Of a stretch of DNA of 64,000 nt, positions 44,281 to 52,161 are shown piece after piece. The DNA lies in contig JAGBCA010000029.1 of NCBI GenBank assembly GCA_017938205.1, positions 80,772-144,771 on the forward strand, read 5' to 3'. The notes beneath the pieces were generated by a model. It was not told the origin of the DNA and searched no databases. It worked only from the letters and a program-made list of their open reading frames with translations. The translations under genes and the position numbers were made by a program. The DNA comes from Clostridia bacterium. GTDB taxonomy: Bacteria; Bacillota; Clostridia; Oscillospirales; CAG-272. The number at the start of each line of letters is the position of its first letter. Position 1 is the first letter of the stretch.

Positions 44281-45631
44281 ACGGATCACAAAATGCATTG
44301 CCTGCACCGCGGAGAATGCAGAAATTCGCTATATTGCCACGCACTCGTCCGAGGCGGAAAAGGATACGCTTTTTTTGTCCATGACGGGAGAACATGCAAA
44401 CGGAGAGGACTTTCGCGAAGAGGTGCTCTCCCGCGGCGGATATTTACTGACCGAAGCATACGGCGACAAAAGCTTTACCGTTGCATCAGTCAACGATGCT
44501 CTTTTTGCTTTAGCAAAGGCACATCTTGAAAAGCTGACAAAGCGAAAGCACACGGTTGCCATCACGGGCAGCGTTGGAAAAACCACAACGAAGGAGATGT
44601 TACGTCTTTTCCTTTCCGATCGTTTTCGCACACATGCGACCGAGGGAAATAAAAACAGCGAGATCGGTCTTCCGCTTACGATCCTCTCCGCCCCTACGGA
44701 TACTGAAATTCTGATTTTGGAAATGGGAATGAACCATGCAGGAGAGATCGCAAAACTTTCTCTTCTCGCATCGCCCGATACCGTTATCATAACCAACATC
44801 GGCCACGCACACATCGGCAATCTCGGCAGCCGTGCGGCAATTGCAAAAGCAAAAAAAGAAATTCTGATCGGTGCGCGGAAGAACGCAGATGTTTTCATCC
44901 CCTCGGGAGAGCCCCTGCTCTCCGACATTTCCCGTGCACAGAAGATCGGACTTTTTAACAAAGAGGGTACGTATGCACTCGTACGCAACGATGCCTGCGG
45001 TGGCGGCCACTTGCTTTTGCACCAAGGAGAGAAAGCACTTTGCATCCCCGAAAAGCTTCAAGACAAAGGTATGCTTTCGGCCTTTGCATTCGCGGCAGTG
45101 ACAGCCATGCATCTTGGCATCACCGTCCCCGAAATCAACGGCAAAATTATCGATTTTGAGTATAATATTTTTAGGCAGAAAATCCATTTCTGCCGTGGGA
45201 TGAAAATTATATATGATGCATACAACGCCTCGTATGAGTCGGTTCTCTGTGCGATCGAATCCCTGAAGAGCACCCCTGCTCCGATGCACGCGCTTCTGCT
45301 CGGCGACATGAAGGAGCTGGGATCGCACGCAGAGTCGCTCCACCGCGCGCTCGGTAGCGCTTGTGCAAAAGCACGTGAAGTGATCGACATGCTCTTTCTT
45401 TTCGGAGAACACGCATCTCTCATCGCAGATCAAGCAGAAAAAGAAGGCTTTGATCGGCGGCGCATCCTCATAAACACAGATGAGATGCGTCCGCAGATCA
45501 CAGCAAGGCAGATCCTTGACCGTGCATGTGCAGGGATGCTTCTTTGGATCAAGGGGGCGCGAGGGATGCGCATGGAGCGCATTTTACACATACTGAAAAG
45601 TGATGTAGGCGGTGATGACGATGCTGGATAA
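44237..45631 (+). CDS. murF: UDP-MurNAc-tripeptide-D-alanyl-D-alanine ligase
   Basis: A 464-residue Mur ligase adding D-Ala-D-Ala to UDP-MurNAc-tripeptide. ATP loop GSVGKTTTK (111-119), then EGNKNSEIGLPLTIL and LEMGMNHAGEIAKLS (family motifs), TNIGHAHIG, and YDAYNASYESV in the C-terminal domain with LLGDMKELG. It starts within the murE coding region (44-bp overlap, different frame), longer than the usual ATGA coupling; AAAGGCGGGC lies ~12 nt upstream. Confidence 0.94.
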   Translation: MKIKLTTPISAKEIERITKCIACTAENAEIRYIATHSSEAEKDTLFLSMTGEHANGEDFREEVLSRGGYLLTEAYGDKSFTVASVNDALFALAKAHLEKLTKRKHTVAITGSVGKTTTKEMLRLFLSDRFRTHATEGNKNSEIGLPLTILSAPTDTEILILEMGMNHAGEIAKLSLLASPDTVIITNIGHAHIGNLGSRAAIAKAKKEILIGARKNADVFIPSGEPLLSDISRAQKIGLFNKEGTYALVRNDACGGGHLLLHQGEKALCIPEKLQDKGMLSAFAFAAVTAMHLGITVPEINGKIIDFEYNIFRQKIHFCRGMKIIYDAYNASYESVLCAIESLKSTPAPMHALLLGDMKELGSHAESLHRALGSACAKAREVIDMLFLFGEHASLIADQAEKEGFDRRRILINTDEMRPQITARQILDRACAGMLLWIKGARGMRMERILHILKSDVGGDDDAG

Positions 45632-46607
45632 TTATTTTCCTTTTTATGCTTTGGCCTTTCTGGCCACTCTGCTTCTGACCGTAATCCTTGAAAAGCGGCT
45701 CATTCCCGCACTTACAAGAAGTGCAAAGCAACCCATCTACGAGGAGGGGCCGTCCTGGCATATGAAAAAAAGCGGCACGCCCACAATGGGCGGTATTGCT
45801 TTTCTGATCGCCATTTTGACTGTTTCTGTGCCCGCACTCCTCGTTTTCTCCATCGCATCGCAAAAGGAAGAGGCCGTTTCCCTCTCCGTTCTTTTGATCT
45901 ATGCGCTTGCCAATGCGGCCATCGGTATCCTCGACGATATAAAAAAGCTTCGTAAAAAACAAAACGAGGGCTTAAGCGCATCGCAGAAGCTTCTTTTACA
46001 GGCGCTGGCGGCTGTGCTGTTTCTTTTATTGCGGCGCGTGCTTTTATCCGACACGACGGCTATTCTTTTCTCCTTTGGTTGGCTTGAGCTCGGAATATTC
46101 TATTATCCGCTTGCCATGCTCGTTCTTCTCGGTTGCGTGAACTGCGCAAATCTTACGGACGGAATTGACGGACTTGCCGCCGCAGTTGCCTTCGGCGCGG
46201 GACTTTCTCTCTTCTATATTTCCTCAGCCTTTATTCCGCACGTGACATATCTTTCCGCATGCTTGATGGGAGCAACCGCAGGCTTTCTCTTTTTCAATCT
46301 GCATCCCGCAAAGATCTTTATGGGAGATACGGGATCTCTTTTTCTCGGCGCTTTGGTTGGAGGAGCAAGCTTTTCCTTTTCCAATCCGATCCTCGTTCTC
46401 TCCTTTGGAAGCGTATACGCAATTGAGGGAATTTCCGTGATTCTGCAGGTGCTTTTCTATAAATGCACGCGCAGACGGATCTTCAAAATGGCGCCCCTCC
46501 ATCACCATCTTGAAAAAAGCGGATGGTCCGAAAACAAGATCTGTCTTTGCGCGATCTTTTTTACGCTGATCACGTCACTTGTGGCTTATATGCTCTATCT
46601 TCCCTAA
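45621..46607 (+). CDS. mraY: Phospho-N-acetylmuramoyl-pentapeptide transferase
   Basis: A 328-residue integral membrane enzyme (about ten helices) that transfers phospho-MurNAc-pentapeptide to undecaprenyl phosphate, making lipid I. Signatures: KKSGTPTMGGI, NLTDGIDGLAA, FMGDTGSLFLG and APLHHHLEKSGW. AGGCGG at 45607-45612 suits ATG 45621; ATG 45615 and GTG 45612 are alternatives. It overlaps the end of murF. ftsW follows directly where murD often lies. Confidence 0.95.
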   Translation: MLDNYFPFYALAFLATLLLTVILEKRLIPALTRSAKQPIYEEGPSWHMKKSGTPTMGGIAFLIAILTVSVPALLVFSIASQKEEAVSLSVLLIYALANAAIGILDDIKKLRKKQNEGLSASQKLLLQALAAVLFLLLRRVLLSDTTAILFSFGWLELGIFYYPLAMLVLLGCVNCANLTDGIDGLAAAVAFGAGLSLFYISSAFIPHVTYLSACLMGATAGFLFFNLHPAKIFMGDTGSLFLGALVGGASFSFSNPILVLSFGSVYAIEGISVILQVLFYKCTRRRIFKMAPLHHHLEKSGWSENKICLCAIFFTLITSLVAYMLYLP

Positions 46608-46624
46608 CGAAAGGAGCGTGCATT

Positions 46625-47830
46625 ATGAAGAACTCTGATGAAAAAAAAGAGCGGCGCGCACTTCTCGGAAGGCTATGGAGCCCGAATTATCCGAGCGTGC
46701 CGCCGTTTCTTCAAAAAAACGCACCTCCGATCGATCTTTTTCTTTTGCTTTCGGTTCTTGCGCTCGCGCTGTTTGGCACGGCGATGGTTTTCAGTGCGGG
46801 ATACGCCTATGCGGATTTCCGATACGACGACAGCGCCTATTTTATGAAGCGACAGACCGTATTCCTTGCAATCGGGATCGCGGGTATGCTGATCTTCTCA
46901 AGAGTCTCGGTTTCATTTATCGAGCGGATCACACCGATCCTCTACGCGATCACACTTGCTCTGCTCATTCTCGTGCTGATGATCGGACTCGTTGGAAACG
47001 GAGCAAAGCGTTGGATATCTCTCGGCCCGATCACCATTCAGCCCTCCGAGATAGCAAAGGTTACGATGGTGCTGATGATGGCGCGTTATTTCGTTGCCTA
47101 TGAGCCGCTGGCGTTGGAGAAAAAGAACCGAAGGCATATCTTCCTTTACGGAACGCTCTTTCCCATGGTTATCATGCTTTCCGTTATCCTGCCCGTTATG
47201 CTTCAGAAGCATCTCTCCTGCATCATCATTCTCGGTCTGATCGGCGTGAGCCTGCTCGTTATGAGCGGGAGCGATACGCGCTATCTACGCTTTTTTGCGT
47301 TGCTCGGTGTGATCGGCGTTACCTCTCTTGCACTCTTCACCGATTATACAAAGGATCGCATTACCGTTTGGCTGGATCCGGAGGCTTACCAGCTGACCGG
47401 CGGATGGCAGACTCTGCAGGGGCTTATGGCCATTGGCTCGGGCGGCATTTTCGGACTTGGATACGGAAAGAGCCTTCTGAAATACTGCTACATATCCGAG
47501 CCTGCCAACGACATGATCTTTACCGTGCTTTGCGAGGAGCTCGGTTTTCTCGGTGCGATGCTTGCCATGCTTCTTTTCGCGCTTCTTATTTATCGGGGAT
47601 ACCACATCGCGCTAAGAACACGCGATACCTTTGCAAGGCTGACAGCGCTCGGCATTGTGACGAAAATCGCGATCCAGGTGCTTCTGAACATTGCCGTTGT
47701 AACCAACACTATACCGAACACGGGGATCTCACTTCCATTTTTCAGCTATGGAGGCTCCTCGCTCGTCATGCTGTTTTTGGAGATGGGAATACTTCTCTCC
47801 ATTTCCCGTGATGCAACGATCTCAAAATAA
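46625..47830 (+). CDS. ftsW: SEDS glycosyltransferase FtsW/SpoVE
   Basis: A 401-residue SEDS polymerase with ten predicted membrane helices. Family motifs: GNGAKRWISLGPITIQPSEIAK, the catalytic Asp region following LFTDY, GGWQTLQGLMAIGSGG, and NTIPNTGISLPFFSYGGSSL. It polymerises lipid II with the class B PBP encoded upstream. AAGGAG at 46611-46616 selects ATG 46625. The charged N-terminal tail of ~40 residues is longer than usual. Confidence 0.93.
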   Translation: MKNSDEKKERRALLGRLWSPNYPSVPPFLQKNAPPIDLFLLLSVLALALFGTAMVFSAGYAYADFRYDDSAYFMKRQTVFLAIGIAGMLIFSRVSVSFIERITPILYAITLALLILVLMIGLVGNGAKRWISLGPITIQPSEIAKVTMVLMMARYFVAYEPLALEKKNRRHIFLYGTLFPMVIMLSVILPVMLQKHLSCIIILGLIGVSLLVMSGSDTRYLRFFALLGVIGVTSLALFTDYTKDRITVWLDPEAYQLTGGWQTLQGLMAIGSGGIFGLGYGKSLLKYCYISEPANDMIFTVLCEELGFLGAMLAMLLFALLIYRGYHIALRTRDTFARLTALGIVTKIAIQVLLNIAVVTNTIPNTGISLPFFSYGGSSLVMLFLEMGILLSISRDATISK

Positions 47831-47842
47831 GGAGGCGTAACC

Positions 47843-48940
47843 TTGAAAATACTTTTTTGCGGCGGCGGGACCTTCGGGCATGTTGCTCCTGCGCTGGCGG
47901 CTGCCGAGGCGCTGAAAAAGAAAACAAAAAATGCTGAAATCGTTTTTGCCGGTCGTGAGGGCGGCAAGGAAAACGATGCCGTGAAACGCGCGGGATATCC
48001 GGTATATGAAATACCAATGCAAAGCATCGAACGAAGACTCGGCTTGAAAAGCATCGAGTCGGTGTTTAAAATGCTACGCGCATTCGGCGAAGCAAGACAT
48101 ATGCTGCATGAGCTCCGTCCGCATATCGTTTTCGGCACAGGCGGTTACGTTTGCCTCCCTTTTGTGCGTGCGGCGCAGGTCATGGGGATCCCGACCGTTT
48201 TGCACGAATCCAACGCAACCCCCGGACGCGCCTGCCGTATGCTTGCGCCAAAATGCAGCAAGGTGCTTTTAGGTATACGCGACTGCGCAGGTGCTATGCC
48301 ACGGGGCACACGCTGTGAATTTACCGGTAATCCCGTTCGGCAGGATTTTTTTCAATACACGAAAGAAAAGGCACGCAGGATCCTCGGCCTCCCGTCCGAA
48401 GCAAGACTGCTTCTCTCCTTCGGCGGAAGCGGCGGAGCACAGTGCCTGAACGAGGCCATGCTTGGTTTTATGACAAGCAAGGATGCGCGAAAGAAGGATC
48501 TCTATCACGTGCACGTGATGGGCAGAAGCTATTACGAGGATGCCGCAGGGCGCTATCCCACCCTCACCACGCGCCACAGTCGATCAAGGATCTATCCCTT
48601 CATCGAAAACATGCCACTTTATATGTGCGGCGCGGATCTGTGTGTTTGCCGTAGCGGAGCTATGACACTGGCAGAGCTTGCGGCCGCAGGGACACCCGCG
48701 ATTCTCGTGCCGTCTCCCAATGTAACGGACGATCATCAATATAAAAATGCTCTCAGCCTTGCACAGAACGGAGGCGCACTGCTTCTTGAGGAAAAGAAGA
48801 TCGATCAAATCGGGGAAACGATCCTCGATACACTTGAAAAAGAGGACCTTCTTTCTTCGATGCGACATGCACTTTTACGCCACGGAGAGAAGAATGCGGC
48901 AGATCGGATCGCCGATGCAATTCTTTCTGTTCTGCCGTGA
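47843..48940 (+). CDS. murG: UDP-GlcNAc:lipid I N-acetylglucosaminyltransferase
   Basis: A 365-residue GT-B glycosyltransferase making lipid II on the inner membrane face. The N-terminal glycine-rich loop is GGGTFGHVAPA (usually GGTGGH, here Phe in place of one Gly). GTGGYVCLPFV, HESNATPGRACR, SFGGSGGAQCLNEA and RSGAMTLAELAAAGTPAILVPSP are typical. The start is TTG 47843, dictated by GGAGG at 47831-47835. It follows ftsW by 12 nt. Confidence 0.94.
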   Translation: MKILFCGGGTFGHVAPALAAAEALKKKTKNAEIVFAGREGGKENDAVKRAGYPVYEIPMQSIERRLGLKSIESVFKMLRAFGEARHMLHELRPHIVFGTGGYVCLPFVRAAQVMGIPTVLHESNATPGRACRMLAPKCSKVLLGIRDCAGAMPRGTRCEFTGNPVRQDFFQYTKEKARRILGLPSEARLLLSFGGSGGAQCLNEAMLGFMTSKDARKKDLYHVHVMGRSYYEDAAGRYPTLTTRHSRSRIYPFIENMPLYMCGADLCVCRSGAMTLAELAAAGTPAILVPSPNVTDDHQYKNALSLAQNGGALLLEEKKIDQIGETILDTLEKEDLLSSMRHALLRHGEKNAADRIADAILSVLP

Positions 48941-48996
48941 AATAACGCGATATTTCGACAAATAATGTTAACATTGAAATATTTTTAAAAAATCTC

Positions 48997-49026
48997 TTGC
49001 AATTATATCTGTCTATATGTTAAGAT
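48997..49026 (+). promoter_or_regulatory. ftsZ: Candidate ftsZ promoter
   Basis: TTGCAA (48997-49002), an 18-bp spacer and TAAGAT (49021-49026) lie in the AT-rich 153-bp gap before ftsZ, suggesting ftsZ has its own transcript. Confidence 0.5.
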
Positions 49027-49093
49027 GTATATATATAAATATATAAAAATTTCTATTTTACAGTATATAGATATCTTAACGGAGGACTTAACT

Positions 49094-50323
49094 ATGGAAT
49101 TCGATTTCGAAAAAGTATATGACAGTGGTGTAAATATTAAGGTTATCGGTGTCGGCGGCGGCGGAAACAACGCCGTGAACCGCATGATCTCTACCAATAT
49201 CCGCGGTGTTGAATTTATCGCCGTTAATACGGACAATCAGGCGCTGAATACCTCTTGCGCAGCAAAGAAGCTCGTGATCGGTGAAAAGATCACGCGAGGC
49301 AAGGGCGCAGGCTCCAACCCCGACGTTGGTAAGCGCAGTGCAGAGGAGTCCATCGAGGCCGTGAAGGAGGTTCTCGCCGGCGCAGATATGGTATTCATCA
49401 CCACCGGTATGGGCGGCGGCACCGGTACGGGCGCTGCACCCGTAATTGCAAAGGCGGCCAAAGAGCTCGACATTCTGACCGTTGGTATTGTTACCAAGCC
49501 CTTTTCATTTGAGGGTCAGAGAAGAATGAAGCAGGCAGAGCTCGGCATTGAAGAGCTCTCCAAATACGTTGACTCCCTGATCGTGATCCCCAACGAGAGA
49601 CTCAAGCAGGTTGAGGATACGCACATTACCCTTGCAAACGCATTCGAGATCGCAGACGACGTGCTCCGCCGTGGCGTGCAGTCCGTTTCCGATCTTGTTA
49701 ACTGCCCCGGCTTTGTTAACCTTGACTTTGCCGACGTTACCGCTATCATGAAGAATGCAGGCTATGCACACATGGGTGTCGGTACCGCCAAGGGCGCTGA
49801 TAAGGCGCAGCTTGCCGCTATGGCCGCAATCAAGTCTCCCCTTCTCGAGACCTCGATCGCCGGCGCAAGAGGCGTTCTTGTAAACATCACCACCTCTCTG
49901 GATATTCAGCTTGAAGAGGTTGACATGGCATCCCAGATGATCCACGAGGAGGCACACCCCGACGCCAATATTATCTGGGGTACCACCTTCGATCCCGATA
50001 TGCTTGACGAAATGCGCGTGACCATCATCGCCACCGGATTTGACAGCATGAAGGATCCCCAGCCCGCGGCTCCCGCAGCCGCCGTTGCCTCGGCAGCAAG
50101 CGAGGAGAGTGCTCCCGCGCAGTCCTATGCTCCCGCAACGCCTGTAGCCGCTGAGCCCGCATTTGCAGAGCCCGAGGTGAAGGTTGAAGCCGAAGTGCCC
50201 TACACGCCTGAGCAGCCCGTAGCGCCTGCCGCTACCATTCCGCAGCCTGCTCCCGCAAGAAATGCATACCAGGAATATGACAATCTCTTCACCTGCATCA
50301 AGAAGGCAAAGAGGAACGTCTAA
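49094..50323 (+). CDS. ftsZ: Cell division GTPase FtsZ
   Basis: A 409-residue tubulin homologue forming the Z ring. The GTP-binding loop GGGTGTG is at 107-113; [18 protein letters not shown] begins the core; the T7 loop is in [11 protein letters not shown]. An Ala/Pro/Glu-rich linker (~315-390) precedes a conserved tail [15 protein letters not shown], which diverges from the usual DIPxFLRNR-type peptide that binds FtsA/SepF. GGAGG at 49081-49085 selects ATG 49094. ftsA and divIB are not adjacent. Confidence 0.97.
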   Translation: MEFDFEKVYDSGVNIKVIGVGGGGNNAVNRMISTNIRGVEFIAVNTDNQALNTSCAAKKLVIGEKITRGKGAGSNPDVGKRSAEESIEAVKEVLAGADMVFITTGMGGGTGTGAAPVIAKAAKELDILTVGIVTKPFSFEGQRRMKQAELGIEELSKYVDSLIVIPNERLKQVEDTHITLANAFEIADDVLRRGVQSVSDLVNCPGFVNLDFADVTAIMKNAGYAHMGVGTAKGADKAQLAAMAAIKSPLLETSIAGARGVLVNITTSLDIQLEEVDMASQMIHEEAHPDANIIWGTTFDPDMLDEMRVTIIATGFDSMKDPQPAAPAAAVASAASEESAPAQSYAPATPVAAEPAFAEPEVKVEAEVPYTPEQPVAPAATIPQPAPARNAYQEYDNLFTCIKKAKRNV

Positions 50324-50364
50324 AGAGATCGCAGACGAAGCTCTGCGCTTCAAATAACAAGCAC

Positions 50365-50410
50365 AAAAAGCAACACCGTTTGCCTCTCGGGGAAAGGTGT
50401 TGCTTTTTTT
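50365..50410 (+). terminator. ftsZ: Terminator after ftsZ
   Basis: Arms AGCAACACC (50369-50377) and GGTGTTGCT (50396-50404), extended by an A-run and T7, form a strong intrinsic terminator. Confidence 0.88.
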
Positions 50411-50640
50411 ATTATACAATTCCGTACTGCTCTATTTTGTGGAAAAATCCAAATCTACACAATTCCGTTGTGGCCAAAACAGGGTTGTTTTTACCTTTAA
50501 GTTTTAAAAAACGCGTGTTTTTAAATTAAAAGTACGGAATTATGTAGATTTCACAAAAAAGTTTTCCACAATTCGGAAAAAGAGATTTTTGTTTTCCACC
50601 GCTTTCCACAAGGTTTTTTACGGAGTTCGGAATTGTGTAA
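50411..50640. repeat. Iteron-like repeats and DnaA-box-like sites between ftsZ and metK
   Basis: The motif ACAATTCCG occurs at 50416-50424 and 50459-50467 (plus), as ACATAATTCCG at 50535-50545 (minus), as ACAATTCGG at 50568-50576 (plus) and as ACACAATTCCG at 50628-50638 (minus). Interspersed are TTTTCCAC-type 8-9-mers at 50439-50446 (minus), 50562-50570, 50592-50600 and 50603-50610, resembling the DnaA box TTATCCACA. No gene fits in this stretch, which is 230 bp of a 435-bp spacer. Confidence 0.75.
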
Positions 50641-50670
50641 AAGTATAAAACAGATATTTCATAACAAAAA

Positions 50671-50706
50671 TTTTCGCCGCGATGCTGAGCTGCTTCGCGG
50701 CGAAAA
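50671..50706 (-). terminator. metK: Hairpin after metK
   Basis: An 11-bp GC-rich stem TTTTCGCCGCG/CGCGGCGAAAA (50671-50681 with 50696-50706) with a T5 run on the minus strand after it; probable metK terminator. Confidence 0.65.
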
Positions 50707-50758
50707 TACTTTTATATTTGAACTTTATATTTCGATGCGCTTTTCATAAGGACGAGCC

Positions 50759-51943
50759 TTACGCCTTGCAGAGCTCGCGAAGCTTGTCCGCAATATCGCA
50801 GATCTCCCACTTCACGCCGAGCTCTTCCCTGCCCATATGACCGTAGGCAGAGAGCTGCTTATAGATCGGCTTTTTAAGATCAAACTTCTTGATGATCGCG
50901 GCGGGGCGCAGATCCACGAGAGAGAGCACCGCCTCCGAGATCTTCTCATCCGAAACGAGACCCGTGCCAAACGTATCCACCATCACAGATACGGGCTTGG
51001 CAACGCCGATGGCATAAGCGATCTGCACCTCGCACTTTTTTGCAAGACCCGACTTCACGATGTTCTTCGCAAGGTATCTTGCGGCGTAGGATGCGCTTCT
51101 ATCCACCTTCGTGGGATCCTTACCTGAGAACGCTCCGCCACCGTGACGGGAATATCCGCCGTATGTATCCACGATGATCTTTCTACCCGTGAGGCCCGTA
51201 TCACCCTGAGGACCGCCGATCACGAAGCGTCCCGTGGGATTGACGTAGATCTTCGTTTCCCCGTTCAGAAGATTCTTGGGGATAATGGGAAGGATCACTT
51301 GATCGATAATATCCTTGCGGATGGTATCCGCATCCACATCGGCACTGTGCTGAGAGGAAATGACAACGGTATCCACACGAGTGGGGACGTTGTTTTCATA
51401 CTCAACGGTCACCTGCGTTTTTCCGTCGGGGCGCAGGTAGGAGAGCTTACCGGTCTTTCTGACCTCGGTAAGTCTCTTTGCGAGGCGGTGCGCAAGAGAG
51501 ATCGGCAGGGGCATCAGCTCGGGCGTTTCATCGCAAGCGAAGCCGAACATAAGTCCCTGGTCACCCGCGCCGGTATCCAACGCATCCTGCATTTCCCCGC
51601 TCTTTGCCTCGGCGCATTTATCTACGCCCAGAGCGATATCGGGGCTCTGCGCGTGCAGGGAGCTCAGAACTGCGCAGGTATTGGCATCAAAGCCGTACTT
51701 TGCGCGATCGTATCCGATCTCCTCTACGGTCTTTCTCACGATGCTCTGCACGTCCACGTTTGCCTTGGTGGTCACCTCACCCATCACGGTAATGATGCCC
51801 GTAGTGGCAAAGGTCTCGCAGGCTACGCGGCTATCGGGGTCCTGGCGAATCATTTCATCCAGGATCGCATCAGAGATCTTATCACAAATTTTGTCGGGAT
51901 GTCCTTCGGTTACGGACTCGGAAGTAAAAAGGTATTTGCTCAT
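50759..51943 (-). CDS. metK: S-adenosylmethionine synthetase
   Basis: A 394-residue enzyme making SAM from Met and ATP. Conserved segments: [54 protein letters not shown] and [19 protein letters not shown]-like (here RSASYAARY). AAGGAG precedes ATG 51943. A SAM-I riboswitch in its leader gives product feedback. It is a single-gene unit. Confidence 0.97.
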   Translation of the reverse strand: MSKYLFTSESVTEGHPDKICDKISDAILDEMIRQDPDSRVACETFATTGIITVMGEVTTKANVDVQSIVRKTVEEIGYDRAKYGFDANTCAVLSSLHAQSPDIALGVDKCAEAKSGEMQDALDTGAGDQGLMFGFACDETPELMPLPISLAHRLAKRLTEVRKTGKLSYLRPDGKTQVTVEYENNVPTRVDTVVISSQHSADVDADTIRKDIIDQVILPIIPKNLLNGETKIYVNPTGRFVIGGPQGDTGLTGRKIIVDTYGGYSRHGGGAFSGKDPTKVDRSASYAARYLAKNIVKSGLAKKCEVQIAYAIGVAKPVSVMVDTFGTGLVSDEKISEAVLSLVDLRPAAIIKKFDLKKPIYKQLSAYGHMGREELGVKWEICDIADKLRELCKA

Positions 51944-51965
51944 ATTTTTCTCCTTCTTGCTTATC

Positions 51966-52096
51966 AAAAAGAAAAGCCTTGGCGGCAAAATCCCCCAAGG
52001 CTAAGAATAATCTCATCTGTCAGGATTTGGCACCTTACTTCTCGAAAGTAGGTTGTCGGGCTTCACAGGGCCAGTCCCTCCGCCGCTCTTGATAAG
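51966..52096 (-). ncRNA. SAM-I (S-box) riboswitch of metK
   Basis: Read on the minus strand, the aptamer (52096 down to 52011) starts CTTATCAAGAG and contains GAGGGACTGGCCC, TGAAGCCCGACAACC and GGTGCCAAATCC, the conserved S-box elements. The expression platform is a terminator with AGCCTTGG/CCAAGGCT arms (51975-51982 with 51995-52002) and a T-run (51966-51974). SAM binding should favour termination. Confidence 0.95.
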
Positions 52097-52118
52097 CATA
52101 TTAAATTTTACATACAGT

Positions 52119-52147
52119 AGTATAACACAAAAAGGTGAGAAAATCAA
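52119..52147 (-). promoter_or_regulatory. metK: Promoter of the metK riboswitch
   Basis: On the minus strand, TTGATT (52142-52147), a 17-bp spacer and TATACT (52119-52124), about 20 bp before the aptamer. Confidence 0.75.
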
Positions 52148-52161
52148 TAGCTTTACGATAT

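Noticed and set aside
50411-50640. Calling this spacer the chromosomal origin
   Set aside because: dnaA and dnaN are not adjacent and the 9-mers only partly match the DnaA box, so the claim is limited to a repeat cluster of unknown function.
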